A DNA stretch of 64,000 nt from Noviherbaspirillum aridicola. GTDB lineage: Bacteria > Pseudomonadota > Gammaproteobacteria > Burkholderiales > Burkholderiaceae_D. Where the stretch lies: NCBI RefSeq assembly GCF_019656455.1, contig NZ_BPMK01000001.1, positions 186,001 to 250,000 of the forward strand, given 5' to 3'. This document shows positions 42,679 to 53,087 of this stretch, in pieces; the stretch's first letter is position 1; every line of letters starts with the position of its first letter. The notes under the pieces were generated by a model that saw only the letters and a list, made by a program, of their open reading frames with translations, did no database searches and was not told the DNA's origin. A program made the position numbers and the translations under genes.

Positions 42679-45600
42679 TCAGACACCCTGTTGGTCGGCG
42701 GGGTCGAGTCGCGGCGAATGGCTGGCCCAGAATTCTTCCTGGCGCTTGCTGGCCCGGAAGAGCTTGCGCACCACGACGAAGAAGACCGGCACCAGGAACA
42801 CGGCGAGCACGGTGGCGCTGATCATGCCGGCCATGACGCCGGTGCCGATCGCGCGCTGGCTCGCGGAACCCGCGCCGGTGGCGATCGCCAGCGGCAGCAC
42901 GCCGAGAATGAAGGCGAGCGAGGTCATGATGATCGGCCGGAAACGCAGCTTGGATGCTTCCAGCGTGGCCTCGATCAGTCCCTTGCCCTGCGCCTGCAGA
43001 TCCTTGGCGAACTCGATGATCAGGATCGCGTTCTTCGCCGACAGGCCGATGATGGTGATCAGGCCGACCTTGAAGTAGACGTCGTTCGGCATGCCGCGCA
43101 GGGTCACGCCGAGCACCGCGCCGAGCACGCCCAGCGGCACCACCAGCATCACCGACAGCGGGATCGAGGTGCTTTCATACAGCGCCGCCAGCACCAGGAA
43201 CACCGCCAGCAGCGACAGCGCCATCAGCATCGGCATCTGTGCGCCCGAGGTGCGCTCTTCGCGCGACTGGCCGGTCCACTCGAAACCGAAACCGGCCGGC
43301 AGCTGCGAGGCGAGCCGCTCCATTTCCGCCATCGCCTCGCCCGAGCTGTAGCCGGGCGCCGCCTGGCCCGCGATCTTCATCGCCGGATAGCCGTTGTAGC
43401 GCACGATCTGCACCGGGCCGTTGATCCACCTGGCCGAGATGAAGGTCGACAGCGGCACCATGTTGCCCGCCGCATTGCGCACATACAGGTTGCCCAGGTC
43501 TTCCGGCTGTACCCGCTTGGTCGACTCCGCCTGCAGGATCACGCGCTGCTGGCGGCCCTGGTTGGGGAAGTCGTTCAGGTAGGACGAGCCGAGCGCGGCC
43601 GACAGCGTGTTGTTGATGTCGGCGAAGGAGACGCCGAGGGCGCTGGCCTTGTCGCGGTCGACGTCGACCTGCAGCTGCGGCGCGTCTTCCAGTCCTTCCG
43701 GACGCACGCCGGCGAGCAGCTTGCTCTGGCCGGCCATGCCGAGCAGCTGGTTGCGGGCCGCAAGCAGCTTGTCGTGGCCGAGACCGCCGCGGTCCTGCAG
43801 GCGGAAGTTGAAGCCGGTCGCCGTGCCCAGCTCGGGGATAGGCGGCGGATTGAGCGCGAACACGATCGCGTCCTTGATACCCATCAGCACGCCCATGGCC
43901 TTGCCCGCGATCTTGTCGGCGGTGTCGTCGCCGCGCTCGTCCCAGTCCTTGAGCGGGACGAAGGCGATGCCCGCGTTCTGGCCGCTGCCGGAGAAGGAGA
44001 AGCCGATGACGGAGATGATGTGCTCCACGCCCCGCTGCTTGAGGAAGTGGCCCTCGACCTGCTTGGCCACGTCCAGCGTCCGGTTGGCGCTGGCGCCCGG
44101 CGGCAGCTGGATGTTGGTCAGGATGTAGCCCTGGTCTTCATTCGGCAGGAAGGAAGAGGGCAGGCGCATGAACAGCAGGCCCATGACGCCGACGATCAGG
44201 CCGTACACCACCATGTAGCGGCCGGTCTTGCCGAGCATGCCGACCACCACGCGCTGATAACCGTTGGTCGCCGCATTGAAGCGGCGGTTGAACCAGCCGA
44301 AGAAACCGCGCTTTTCATGATGATGGCCCGCTTCCACCGGCTTGAGCAGGGTCGCGCACAGGGCCGGCGTGAGCGTCAGCGCCATCAGCGCCGAGAACGC
44401 CATCGATGCCACCATGGACAGCGAGAACTGGCGGTAGATCGCGCCGACCGCGCCACCAAAGAAGGCCATCGGGATGAACACCGCGATCAGCACCAGCGTG
44501 ATGCCGATGATGGCGCCGGTGATCTGGCCCATGGCCTTGCGCGTGGCTTCCGCCGGCGACAGGCCTTCCTCGCTCATGATGCGTTCGACGTTCTCCACCA
44601 CCACGATCGCATCGTCGACCAGGATACCGATGGCCAGCACCATGCCGAACATGGTCAGCACGTTGATCGAGAAACCGAACGCGTACATCGCGGCGAACGT
44701 GCCCATCAATGCCACCGGCACCACGATGGTCGGGATCAGGGTATAGCGGATGTTCTGCAGGAACAGGTACATCACCAGGAACACCAGGACCACCGCTTCG
44801 AGCAGGGTCTTGACCACTTCCTCGATGGAGATCTTGACGAACTTGGAGGTGTCGTAGGGGATTTCGTACTGTATGCCCTGCGGGAAGTACTTCTCCAGCT
44901 CTTCCATCTTGGCGCGGATGGCGGTCGCGGTGCCGAGCGCGTTGGCGGTCGGGGACAGTTGCACGCCCATCGCCGACGACGGACTGCCGTTGAGGCGCGC
45001 CGAAGTCGCATAGGCCTGGCCGCCGAGTTCGACGCGGGCGACATCGCGCAGGCGCACCACCGAACCGTCGGTATTGGCGCGCAGCACGATGTTGCCGAAC
45101 TGTTCGGGGCTGGTGAGCTGCCCGGTGACCACGATGGGCGCGGTGACCTGCTGGCTGCCGGGAGAGGGCAGTTCGCCCAGCGTGCCCGACGCCACCTGCG
45201 CGTTCTGCGCGCGGATGGCGTTGGCCACGTCGGTCGGCGTGAGCTGCAGGCCGACCAGTTTGGCCGGGTCGATCCAGACGCGCATCGCGCGCTCGGTACC
45301 GAACAGGATGACGTCGCCCACGCCGGAGACGCGCTTGACTTCATTGGCGATATTGCGCGAGATGTAGTCGCCGAGGGCGATCGGGTCCATGCTGCCGTCC
45401 TTGGAAGACAGCGTGATCACCATCAGGAAGTTGCTGCGTGCCTTGGTCACCTGCACGCCCTGTTGCGTCACCGGCTGCGGCAGGCGCGACTCGACGCGGC
45501 GCATCCGGTTCTGCACCTCGACCGCGGCGAGGTCGATGTTGGTGCCCGGCTGGAAGGTGGCGGTGATCTGCGCCTGGCCGTTGCCCTGGCTCTGCGATTC

Positions 45601-45834
45601 CATGTACTGCAGGCCGGGAGCGCCGTTGAGTTCCTGTTCGATCAGGCTGGTGACGCTGTTTTCCAGCGTCTGCGCGGTGGCGCCGGGGTAGGTCGCGGTG
45701 ATCTGCACCGCGGGCGGCGCGATCGTCGGATACTGCGCGACCGGCAGTCCGGTGATGGACAGCGCGCCCGCGAGCAGAATAAAGACCGCGATCACCCAGG
45801 CAAAGACCGGGCGATCAATGAAATATTTTCCCAT
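42679..45834 (-). CDS. acrB: RND multidrug efflux pump (AcrB/MexB, HAE1 family)
   Basis: A 1051-aa inner-membrane proton-driven pump, the usual length. It begins [19 protein letters not shown], with 12 membrane helices and two large periplasmic loops. Helix 4 carries [18 protein letters not shown], whose paired Asp residues are the proton relay, and the docking/porter segments are intact ([21 protein letters not shown]). It forms a trimer exporting amphiphilic drugs, bile-like compounds and solvents. Middle gene between adaptor and channel (12-base and 4-base gaps). Closest named relatives by eye are AcrB, MexB, TtgB and BpeB. Confidence 0.94.
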   Translation of the reverse strand: MGKYFIDRPVFAWVIAVFILLAGALSITGLPVAQYPTIAPPAVQITATYPGATAQTLENSVTSLIEQELNGAPGLQYMESQSQGNGQAQITATFQPGTNIDLAAVEVQNRMRRVESRLPQPVTQQGVQVTKARSNFLMVITLSSKDGSMDPIALGDYISRNIANEVKRVSGVGDVILFGTERAMRVWIDPAKLVGLQLTPTDVANAIRAQNAQVASGTLGELPSPGSQQVTAPIVVTGQLTSPEQFGNIVLRANTDGSVVRLRDVARVELGGQAYATSARLNGSPSSAMGVQLSPTANALGTATAIRAKMEELEKYFPQGIQYEIPYDTSKFVKISIEEVVKTLLEAVVLVFLVMYLFLQNIRYTLIPTIVVPVALMGTFAAMYAFGFSINVLTMFGMVLAIGILVDDAIVVVENVERIMSEEGLSPAEATRKAMGQITGAIIGITLVLIAVFIPMAFFGGAVGAIYRQFSLSMVASMAFSALMALTLTPALCATLLKPVEAGHHHEKRGFFGWFNRRFNAATNGYQRVVVGMLGKTGRYMVVYGLIVGVMGLLFMRLPSSFLPNEDQGYILTNIQLPPGASANRTLDVAKQVEGHFLKQRGVEHIISVIGFSFSGSGQNAGIAFVPLKDWDERGDDTADKIAGKAMGVLMGIKDAIVFALNPPPIPELGTATGFNFRLQDRGGLGHDKLLAARNQLLGMAGQSKLLAGVRPEGLEDAPQLQVDVDRDKASALGVSFADINNTLSAALGSSYLNDFPNQGRQQRVILQAESTKRVQPEDLGNLYVRNAAGNMVPLSTFISARWINGPVQIVRYNGYPAMKIAGQAAPGYSSGEAMAEMERLASQLPAGFGFEWTGQSREERTSGAQMPMLMALSLLAVFLVLAALYESTSIPLSVMLVVPLGVLGAVLGVTLRGMPNDVYFKVGLITIIGLSAKNAILIIEFAKDLQAQGKGLIEATLEASKLRFRPIIMTSLAFILGVLPLAIATGAGSASQRAIGTGVMAGMISATVLAVFLVPVFFVVVRKLFRASKRQEEFWASHSPRLDPADQQGV

Positions 45835-45846
45835 TCGCTTGCTCTC

Positions 45847-47070
45847 TTACTTGTTGCCGGCGGATTGCTGCTGGCCGCCGGTCTGGGGAGCCGGCTGCGC
45901 CTGCGCGCCCGCTGCTCCCGCCTGCTTCCACGGCACGGCCTTGACGACCGCGCCCGGCTGCGCCTTCTGGAAGCCCTCGACGATCACGCGCTCGCCGCCC
46001 TTGAGTCCTTCGCTGATCACCCACTTGTCGCCGAGCGCGCTGTCGGCCTTGACCGGGCGCGGCGCGACCTTGTTGTCGTCGCCGACCACCATCACCACCG
46101 AGCCGTTGGGCATGCGCTGCACCGCCTGCTGCGGCAGCGTGATCGCGTTCTCGCGCACCGCCTGCTCGACCCGTGCGCGCACGTACATGCCGGGCAGCAG
46201 GAAGCGGTCGGGGTTGGGCACCAGCGCGCGCAGCGTGATCGCGCCCGTGCTCGGGTCCACGGTCTGGTCGGAGAACAGCAGCTTGCCCGGGTGCGGATAG
46301 GCTTCGCCGTCTTCCATCACGATCGTGACCCTGGCTTCATCCTTGCCGGCCTTCTGCAGCTGGCCGGCGCTCATGGCGCGGCGCAGCTTGAGCGCTTCCG
46401 ACGCGGACTGCGTGATGTTGACGTAGATGGGATCGAGCTGCTGGACGGTGGCCAGCGGCGTCGCGGCGCCCTGGCCGACGAGCGCGCCTTCGGTCACGAG
46501 CGCGCGGCCGATGCGGCCGGAGATCGGCGCGTTCACCGTGGCGTAGCCGAGGTTCAGGCGAGCCGTGGTCAGCGCCGCCTTGGCGGCCTGCACGTCGGCG
46601 GCGGCCTGCTTCTGCGTGGCCTGGGCGACATCGAATTCCTGCTTGCTGATCGCATTGGTTTCCACCAGCGGCTTGTAGCGCTGCACGGTGGTGGTGGCCT
46701 GCGCGAGGTTCGCTTCGGCGCGGGCGAGCGAGGCCTGCGCGCTGTTGACCGCCGCCTCGAAGGGCGCCGGATCGATGCGGAACAGAACCTGGCCGGCCTT
46801 GACCTCGCTGCCTTCCTGGAAGACCCGCTTGGTGACGATGCCGGCGACGCGCGCGCGGACTTCGGCGACGCGGGTAGCCTCGAGGCGGCCGGGCAGTTCA
46901 TTGGTCAGTGTCAGACGTTCGGCCGCCGCAGTCACGACCGAGACTTCGGGGGGCGGCATGCCACCGGGCGCCTGTGCATGCGCGCTCGCGATCTGGTCGC
47001 CGCAGCCCGACAGGTTGAGCGCGGCGGCAAGCACGGCCGCCAGCGGGGTATATCGGTAAAGTGCTCTCAT
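45847..47070 (-). CDS. acrA: RND efflux periplasmic adaptor (AcrA/MexA family)
   Basis: A 407-aa membrane-fusion lipoprotein. Lipobox NLSGC (Cys23), then barrel-sandwich, helical hairpin and beta-barrel segments: PGRLEATRVAEVRARVAGIVTKRVFQEGSEVKAGQVLFRIDP is the lipoyl-like half, and VNAPISGRIGRALVTEGALVG is the other. The C-terminal ~30 residues are Gln/Gly/Ala-rich. The ATG giving MRALYRY is preferred over a TTG six codons up. First gene of the operon; the TATAAT promoter element and AcrR-type operator lie upstream. Confidence 0.93.
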   Translation of the reverse strand: MRALYRYTPLAAVLAAALNLSGCGDQIASAHAQAPGGMPPPEVSVVTAAAERLTLTNELPGRLEATRVAEVRARVAGIVTKRVFQEGSEVKAGQVLFRIDPAPFEAAVNSAQASLARAEANLAQATTTVQRYKPLVETNAISKQEFDVAQATQKQAAADVQAAKAALTTARLNLGYATVNAPISGRIGRALVTEGALVGQGAATPLATVQQLDPIYVNITQSASEALKLRRAMSAGQLQKAGKDEARVTIVMEDGEAYPHPGKLLFSDQTVDPSTGAITLRALVPNPDRFLLPGMYVRARVEQAVRENAITLPQQAVQRMPNGSVVMVVGDDNKVAPRPVKADSALGDKWVISEGLKGGERVIVEGFQKAQPGAVVKAVPWKQAGAAGAQAQPAPQTGGQQQSAGNK

Positions 47071-47176
47071 GAAGGATTTCCGGGGCAAAAGTGGAATAAC
47101 TTACAGCAGTTTGTCAGACTGCGCCTGACAGCCCTGTCGGCCGCAATCTCTTTTCCGCTATCGTGTTCGAGGGTGT

Positions 47177-47204
47177 ATTATACATACGATCCTGAATGTA
47201 TGTT
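47177..47204. promoter_or_regulatory. AcrR-type operator overlapping the efflux promoter
   Basis: TACATAC and GTATGTT arms, with ACATAC/GTATGT a perfect inverted repeat spaced by 10 bases, form a 24-base site (47181-47204). By my recollection of the E. coli AcrR operator it matches at 19 of 24 positions. A perfect TATAAT for the minus-strand acrA promoter (47177-47182) overlaps its edge. Confidence 0.85.
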
Positions 47205-47246
47205 GCGAGCGCTCCGCGCCCACCCACCCGACACTCCTTATTGCTC

Positions 47247-47885
47247 ATGGTTAGGAAAACCAAGGAAGAAGCGCTGGAAACGCGCAATCACCTGCTCGAC
47301 GCCGCCGAAGATGTCTTCCATCGTCTCGGCTATGCCCGCACCACGCTGGAGGCAGTCGCCGAAGCGGCCGGCCTGACGCGCGGCGCCATCTACTGGCATT
47401 TCAAGAACAAGAGCGACCTGTTCAACGCGATGTGCGAAAGGGTCAGGCTGCCGATGGAAGAACTTGCCGCTTCAGGCGAGGCGCGCGGCAACGACGATCC
47501 GCTCGGTCATCTGCGCAAGGTCTGCCTTTTCTTCCTGACGCAGGCGGCGACCGATGTCCATCTCCGCAAGGTCACCGACATCCTGTTTTTCAAGTGCGAA
47601 TTCGTCGACCCGACTGACCAGGCGTACGTGCGCCAGCAGGAAGCGTTCCTGCGCGGCCGCGGCCGGCTGACGCTGCTGCTGGAACAGGCGGTGGAGAAAG
47701 GTCAGCTTGCGGCCGACCTCGACGTCCCTCTGGCCGCGATCATGTTCCATGGCGCAATCGACGGCACGCTGCGGAACTGGCTCTTCTCCACCGGGTCTTT
47801 CAGTCTGGTCGACGAGGCCGAGCGGCTGGTCGATGCCTGCCTCGACATGGTGCGTTATGCGCCGAGCCTTCGAAAAAAAACCTAG
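47247..47885 (+). CDS. acrR: AcrR/TtgR-family efflux repressor (TetR family)
   Basis: A 212-aa TetR-type repressor. The HTH is at residues 8-57 (KEEALETRNHLLDAAEDVFHRLGYARTTLEAVAEAAGLTRGAIYWHFKNKSDLFNAM), followed by the AcrR-type ligand domain with LRKVTDILFFKCEFVD. The ATG giving MVRKTKEEAL matches AcrR/TtgR N-termini exactly. It is divergent from the adaptor gene and separated from it by an AcrR-type operator, so it should repress the pump operon and itself, and be released by toxic ligands. Confidence 0.92.
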   Translation: MVRKTKEEALETRNHLLDAAEDVFHRLGYARTTLEAVAEAAGLTRGAIYWHFKNKSDLFNAMCERVRLPMEELAASGEARGNDDPLGHLRKVCLFFLTQAATDVHLRKVTDILFFKCEFVDPTDQAYVRQQEAFLRGRGRLTLLLEQAVEKGQLAADLDVPLAAIMFHGAIDGTLRNWLFSTGSFSLVDEAERLVDACLDMVRYAPSLRKKT

Positions 47886-47907
47886 ACGTCCTCACCTGGA
47901 GGGGATC

Positions 47908-48951
47908 TTGAAAAAGAAGCTGCTCTGCGGCGCGCTCGCCGGACTGTTCGCATCCGCCTGTGCTTGGGGCCAGGAAGTGCCCACCCGGCTGGAGGCCTGC
48001 GCCGCCATCGCCGACGATCGCGAGCGGCTGTCCTGCTATGACAGGCTTGCGCGGGGCGAGCCTGTGCCGGAACAGGAGCGGGCGGCTGCGGCGGTTTCGC
48101 CTCAGCCCGAGAGCCCCGCGCTCGCCGCGAGTACGGCTGCGGAGAGCGGCGGCGAGCGCGGCGTGTCCTATCTTTCGCGCTACTGGGAGCTCGATGCCGG
48201 GGACAAGCGCGGCATCTTTCATTTCCGGCCGCATCGCGAAAACTACCTGATCGCGACCTACAACGATTCGCCGAACGTGGAACCGTATCGTCCGCTGCGC
48301 CTGCCCGGCCGGGGCGGTGGGCTGGCGAATGCTGAGCTCAAGTTCCAGATTGGCTTCAAGCTCAAGATCGCCGAGAACCCGGCGAACCTGCCGGTCGACT
48401 TCTGGTTCGGCTATACCCAGACCAGCTACTGGCAGGCAAACAACCGCGAGGCATCGAGCCCGTTCCGCGAAACCAATTATCAGCCCGAGGTGATGGCGGT
48501 GGTGCCGCTGAACCTCGACCTGCTCGGTCTGAAGCTGCGATTCATCAACGCCGGTTTCGTGCATGAGTCGAATGGCCAGGGTTCGGTGCTGTCGCGCAGC
48601 TGGAACCGCAGTTATCTGCAGGCCGGCTTCGAGCGCGGCAATTTCAGCCTGCTCGCACGCGCGTGGAAGCGGGTCAACGAGAGCGCGGACGAGGACGACA
48701 ATCCCGACATCGTCGATTACATGGGCCGCGGCGACCTGGTCGGCACCTGGCGCAGCAACGGTCACGAAGTATCGCTGCTGACGCGCTACAACTTCAGTAC
48801 CGACAAGGGTGCGATGCAGATCGGCTGGGCTTTCCCGCTCGCGCCGAGGCTCAAGGGCTATGTGCAGTATTTCACCGGGTACGGGCATTCGCTGATCGAT
48901 TACAACGCGCACCAGCGGGTGATGGGGTTGGGGGTGTTGGTGACGTATTGA
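47908..48951 (+). CDS. pldA: outer membrane phospholipase A
   Basis: 347 aa. Signal peptide (MKKKLLCGALAGLFASACAWG) with a TTG start, GGAGGGG being ideally placed. An N-terminal segment with paired Cys (CAAIADDRERLSCYDRL) precedes the 12-stranded beta-barrel. The catalytic motif is intact: HESNGQGSVLSRSWNRSY holds the His, Ser and Asn triad of the OMPLA family. It hydrolyses phospholipids that leak into the outer leaflet. It starts 22 bases after the AcrR stop, so it may be co-transcribed with the repressor. Confidence 0.92.
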   Translation: MKKKLLCGALAGLFASACAWGQEVPTRLEACAAIADDRERLSCYDRLARGEPVPEQERAAAAVSPQPESPALAASTAAESGGERGVSYLSRYWELDAGDKRGIFHFRPHRENYLIATYNDSPNVEPYRPLRLPGRGGGLANAELKFQIGFKLKIAENPANLPVDFWFGYTQTSYWQANNREASSPFRETNYQPEVMAVVPLNLDLLGLKLRFINAGFVHESNGQGSVLSRSWNRSYLQAGFERGNFSLLARAWKRVNESADEDDNPDIVDYMGRGDLVGTWRSNGHEVSLLTRYNFSTDKGAMQIGWAFPLAPRLKGYVQYFTGYGHSLIDYNAHQRVMGLGVLVTY

Positions 48952-48958
48952 GGGGGGA

Positions 48959-49150
48959 GTAGGGCCGGCCTCCGTGCCGGCCGGCGGAGGTCGCCCAACG
49001 CGCGCCGCCCCGAGCATCCTGAGCATCCCGCGCATCAACGACTCTCCGGACGCACGGGGCTTGGGCCGGCAGGGACGCCGGCCCTACCGAGTGTGAGTAG
49101 GGCCGGCCCGGCGGAGCTCGCGCAACCTGCATCGCCGGCAGGGACGCCGC
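48959..49150. repeat. two-copy inverted-repeat element (REP/MITE-like)
   Basis: Copy 1 (48959-49087) begins with GTAGGGCCGGC and ends with its perfect complement GCCGGCCCTAC. Nine bases later copy 2 (49097-~49150) begins again with GTAGGGCCGGC. It shares the following CGGCGGAG-TCGC-CAAC segment and ends near GCCGGCAGGGACGCCG, as does the right end of copy 1, but with an internal deletion. It is noncoding and sits between pldA and tamB. Confidence 0.7.
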
Positions 49151-49166
49151 GCTGCTTTCAGCGACC

Positions 49167-52100
49167 TCACTTCCTGTCGCCGTCGAAACGCTTGTTGTAA
49201 GAGAGATCGATGCCTGTTACCGCGCCGCCGCGCAGCACGACGGTCCAGCTGCGCGACAGCTGGTAGGTGAGCTTGAGCACGCTCTCGGCGCCCGCCAGGC
49301 TCTGTTCATAGCCGACGGTGAGGCGGTCGGTGATTTCCTTGCCGAGGTTGACGACCTGGCTGCCTTCCATGCCGTATTCGCTGCTGCCGATCGAGAGTTC
49401 GTCGAGGCCGAGGCCCTTGGCGACGCGGGCGCCGCCGAATTTGTTGAGCAGGCCGAGCGCGGCGCCCTGGGCGGCGGCGCTGGCCTGGCCCTGTTCGGCG
49501 CCGCCGCCGCCGCGCCCGAAGATCAGCCACGACAGCTTTTCCTCGTCGGATACGGTGGGCTCGGAAACCAGCTGCACCCTCGGGTTCTGCACGGTGCCGG
49601 TCACCAGCACGCCGGCCTCGACTTCCTGCTCGCGCCGCATCGCAAGGATATTGAGGTTGGGATTGGCGAGCGGGCCCTGGAAGTTGATCAGGCCGCGCTC
49701 GATGTCGAGTTCGGCGCCGAAGGCTTCATACGTGCCCTCCGCCACCCGCACCGTGCCGATCGCCTGCGGCGTCTCGCCCGGCGCGCTGCGCAGGTTCAGG
49801 CCGCCGGCCAGCCGCAGTTCCGCGCCCGCACCCTCGAAGCGGAAATTACGGCCGAGATCGACCACGACATCCACGCGAGGACTGAGCGGCGAGGCGCGTT
49901 TGTCGCCCGGCTGCTCGCGGCGTGCCGGTTGCGGGCGGTCGCCGCGTATCACCACCACGTCGTCGTCCAGCCTGGGCGCGCTTTTCTCGGGCAGGCTGAA
50001 CAGCGCCCGGTCGACCACAAACTTGCCGCTGACGAGCGTCTGGCCGTCCGCCTGCGCGGCTTCCGCCTGCCCGGAGATCGTCAGCCTGCCGCTGGGGCTG
50101 GCGAGCAACTGCAGGCGGTCGGCGACGATGCGTGCGCGCAGGTCTTCGCCGCCATTGCCGACGTCGATGCTGCCGGTGGCGCGCAGCGTGCCTTCGCCGC
50201 CGTGGAACAGCACCTCGCGCAGCTCGACGATATTGTCGCGCAGGACGAGATGCGCGGTGCCGTCGGACAGGCGCACGCCCTGGTCGTACAGGGTGAGCGC
50301 GAGTCGCTCGCCGTCGACGCGGCCGGCGAGACGCGGCGATGAGGCCGTCCCCGTGATCGAAATATCGGCGCTGATGGCGCCGTCGAGCGCGATGCGGGGA
50401 CCGGCGAGGGCGGCGATGCTCTGCAGCCGGGGCACTTCGGCGACGACGCGCGCGTCGAGGGGCGAGTCCGGACCGGGCGCCAGCAGTTCGCCGCTGCGCT
50501 GAAGCTGCAGGCGGCCGTCGGCGCGCACGCTGCCGATCCGGGCCGCCTCGGTGCGGGCGGCGAATACGAGGCTTTCCCCCTGCAGGTCGGCACGCAGGCT
50601 GAGCGTGGACAAGCCGAGCGGTCGCTCGCCGGCGGCGCCGGGAATGCTGACGTCGCCTGAACGGCGGTCGATCCGCAGAAAGCCGGAGCCGGTCTCCGCC
50701 AGCGACAGGTCCCAGCTGCCGTCGAGCACGAGCGAGGTGGACACCGGCGCGGCCTTGCCTGTGAATTGCTGCTGCAGCGCCAGCAGACGGCCGACATCGA
50801 GGGCGGAGAAGCCGCCGGCGGTGCGCAGCCGGCCATGGTCGTAGCGCAGCTGCTGCAATGCGATGTCGGCCTGGGCGATCGAAAGCCGGGTGCTGCCCGC
50901 CTCGACGAAGCCCGGCGCCAGCGCCAGCGGCAACGGCGCGCCGAGCGCGATGCGCGGCTGCGTCCGGTTCTCGAGCGTGTCGAGCGTGCCGTCCCAGGCC
51001 AGGCCCTGCGGCGTTTCGCGCAGGCGGCCGCGGGCGGAGGTGCTCAGCGCCAGCGCCTGTCCGCGCAGTTTTCCCTCGGCTTCCGCCCGCAGCGTATGGC
51101 GCGCGTAGCTGCCGTCGAGGTCGGCGCTGATGCTGTCGAGCGCGAGATCTCCGCTGCGCAGGCCGCGCGCCTGCAGGTCGAGATCGATCAGGGCATCGGG
51201 GCTGGTTCCGGGCACGCCCTGCATGCTGGCTTCGCCTTCGAGGAAGGCGAGGCGGTGATCGCCGAAGGCGAGGTCCTGGCCGCGATAGGCGGCGTTCACG
51301 ACCGGCCGCTCGATGGTGCCGGCGGCGTCGCCCTCCAGGCGGAGGCGGCCGGCGAGACCGAAGCCGAGGCGGTCGAGGGCGGGGGCGTCGATATCGAAGC
51401 TGACGCGGTCGCCGGGCGCGCCGAAGCTGCCCTTGAGCAGGGCATCATTGCCGGCGACGGTCAGCTGCAGCTCGCTCGGCAACAGGCGCTTGCCGGCGAC
51501 CGAGACGCGGCCGCTGCCCGCCATCGGCAAGCCGTCATAGCTGCTGTCGTCGATATCGAAGCGCAGCGCGGCTGCGAGCTCTGGCCGCAGCGCGCCCTCG
51601 GCCTCGAAGCTCATGTTGATCTGCGCCCGGGGGATCACGAACTTCCGCTTGCCGCGCGCCGCGGGCGGCATGCGGGCGGCGAAGCGGGCCGGGTTGAAGT
51701 CCTGCAGCTGGCCGCTGGCGCTGAACTCGCCGTTGCCGGCCCGCGCGAGCGTGCCGCGCAGGTCGAGTCGCGTGTCGCCCGATTGCAGGCGCGCGGTCTG
51801 TACGCCGATCTGCGCGGGCGTGAGTTCGATGTCGGCGCTCGCCTGCATGCTGGGATCGGCGAGATCGAGGCCGACGGTTTGCCTGCCGTCGGCCTGTCTG
51901 AGCGTGAGGGGGCCGTCCAGGCTGGTCCGCAGGAGCGCGCCGTGCAGGGCGTTGAGATCGAGGTCGCGCGCCTGCAGGGAGAATTCGCCGCTGCCGTCGG
52001 TGCGCATCTCGCCCTTGCCCGACAGCTCGCCATCGCCGCTCAGCTTCAGCGTCACGGCTTCGATCTGCTGCCGCTGTGCATCGAGCCGAACCTTCATGTC

Positions 52101-53084
52101 CGCCGATACCAGCGGCAGCCGGCCCTTGTCGATCCTGCCCGGGCTGGCGTTGACGAGTTCGACCGGGCCGCGCACCACCAGCTGCGACAGCTCGGCCGGG
52201 GTGCCCTCCGGTTCCAGCGTGGCGCGCAGGCGCAGCAGTGCCTCCGGCAGGTCGGGCCTGAGCGCCTGCGGATTGAAGTCGTCGATCTTCACCACGGCCC
52301 GGCGCAGCGGCACCTGCGCGAACGGCGATGCCTCGATCCCGGCCTGACCGTTGAGCTTGCCTGCGCCGCCGTCGGCGTCGATGCGCAGCGTCTCCAGGCT
52401 GCCGGACAGGCGCGCATCGGCGCGGAATTCCTGCTCCTGCACCCGGCCCTCGATGCTGGCCGCGCCGTCGAGCGGATACGGTGCATCGCCGGCGAGGTTG
52501 AGGCTGGCCCGTACCCGGCCGTACGGCGTGTCGGCCTGCTGCAGGCGCAGCCGGTGGCGCACGCCGTCGGAATTGGCTTGCAGCCGCAGATCCCGCAGCT
52601 GAGTGCCGCCCTCCTTTCCGGCTTCGCGCACGATGAGTTCGCGCACCCGCAGGTCGCGTATCTCCAGCGCCAGCGGCAGCCGCAGGGAGGGCGGCATCGT
52701 GGCCGGTTCCGGCGGCGTGGGTTGCTGCGTCAGCTCGACGCGTCCGAGCGCGAGCGAGTCGATGCTCAGCGCCAGCGGCGAGAAGGACAGGCGCCACGCA
52801 CCCTCCACGCTGTCGACCGCCACGCTGCGCTGTGCGTCCTCATAGCGCAGCGCGCGCAGGCGCAGGCCGTCCGCCAGCGTGCCGCCCAGCAGTTCGCCCT
52901 CGAGCTTGCCCGGCGCGAAGCGCTGCGCCGCCTGCCACAGCATGCGCGCGCCGGTCTCGGTGCGCCATGCGGCCAGCAGCGTCGCCGCCAGCAGCAGCAA
53001 CAGCGCCGCGACGATGCCGGCGACCCAGGCGAGCGCCCGGCCGTGCTGGGAAGTGGGAAGGCGGGTCGGCATCGCGCGGTCCAT
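49167..53084 (-). CDS. tamB: translocation and assembly module protein TamB
   Basis: A 1305-aa AsmA-like/TamB protein. One N-terminal membrane helix (about 17-40) anchors it in the inner membrane. The rest is a very long periplasmic beta-taco rich in repeating strands. The C-terminal ~350 residues hold the DUF490 domain (YEAFGAELDIERGLINFQGPLANPNLNILAMRR...LSWLIFGRG), which contacts TamA. The complex inserts autotransporters and moves phospholipids to the outer membrane. Three bases separate it from the tamA stop; its length fits the family (about 1,200-1,400 aa). No obvious defects. Confidence 0.93.
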   Translation of the reverse strand: MDRAMPTRLPTSQHGRALAWVAGIVAALLLLLAATLLAAWRTETGARMLWQAAQRFAPGKLEGELLGGTLADGLRLRALRYEDAQRSVAVDSVEGAWRLSFSPLALSIDSLALGRVELTQQPTPPEPATMPPSLRLPLALEIRDLRVRELIVREAGKEGGTQLRDLRLQANSDGVRHRLRLQQADTPYGRVRASLNLAGDAPYPLDGAASIEGRVQEQEFRADARLSGSLETLRIDADGGAGKLNGQAGIEASPFAQVPLRRAVVKIDDFNPQALRPDLPEALLRLRATLEPEGTPAELSQLVVRGPVELVNASPGRIDKGRLPLVSADMKVRLDAQRQQIEAVTLKLSGDGELSGKGEMRTDGSGEFSLQARDLDLNALHGALLRTSLDGPLTLRQADGRQTVGLDLADPSMQASADIELTPAQIGVQTARLQSGDTRLDLRGTLARAGNGEFSASGQLQDFNPARFAARMPPAARGKRKFVIPRAQINMSFEAEGALRPELAAALRFDIDDSSYDGLPMAGSGRVSVAGKRLLPSELQLTVAGNDALLKGSFGAPGDRVSFDIDAPALDRLGFGLAGRLRLEGDAAGTIERPVVNAAYRGQDLAFGDHRLAFLEGEASMQGVPGTSPDALIDLDLQARGLRSGDLALDSISADLDGSYARHTLRAEAEGKLRGQALALSTSARGRLRETPQGLAWDGTLDTLENRTQPRIALGAPLPLALAPGFVEAGSTRLSIAQADIALQQLRYDHGRLRTAGGFSALDVGRLLALQQQFTGKAAPVSTSLVLDGSWDLSLAETGSGFLRIDRRSGDVSIPGAAGERPLGLSTLSLRADLQGESLVFAARTEAARIGSVRADGRLQLQRSGELLAPGPDSPLDARVVAEVPRLQSIAALAGPRIALDGAISADISITGTASSPRLAGRVDGERLALTLYDQGVRLSDGTAHLVLRDNIVELREVLFHGGEGTLRATGSIDVGNGGEDLRARIVADRLQLLASPSGRLTISGQAEAAQADGQTLVSGKFVVDRALFSLPEKSAPRLDDDVVVIRGDRPQPARREQPGDKRASPLSPRVDVVVDLGRNFRFEGAGAELRLAGGLNLRSAPGETPQAIGTVRVAEGTYEAFGAELDIERGLINFQGPLANPNLNILAMRREQEVEAGVLVTGTVQNPRVQLVSEPTVSDEEKLSWLIFGRGGGGAEQGQASAAAQGAALGLLNKFGGARVAKGLGLDELSIGSSEYGMEGSQVVNLGKEITDRLTVGYEQSLAGAESVLKLTYQLSRSWTVVLRGGAVTGIDLSYNKRFDGDRK

Positions 53085-53087
53085 CGC

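Noticed and set aside
42658-47376. 1572-codon open frame on the plus strand
   Set aside because: It lies antisense to the RND operon and has no recognisable domains. Long open frames opposite GC-rich genes are expected.
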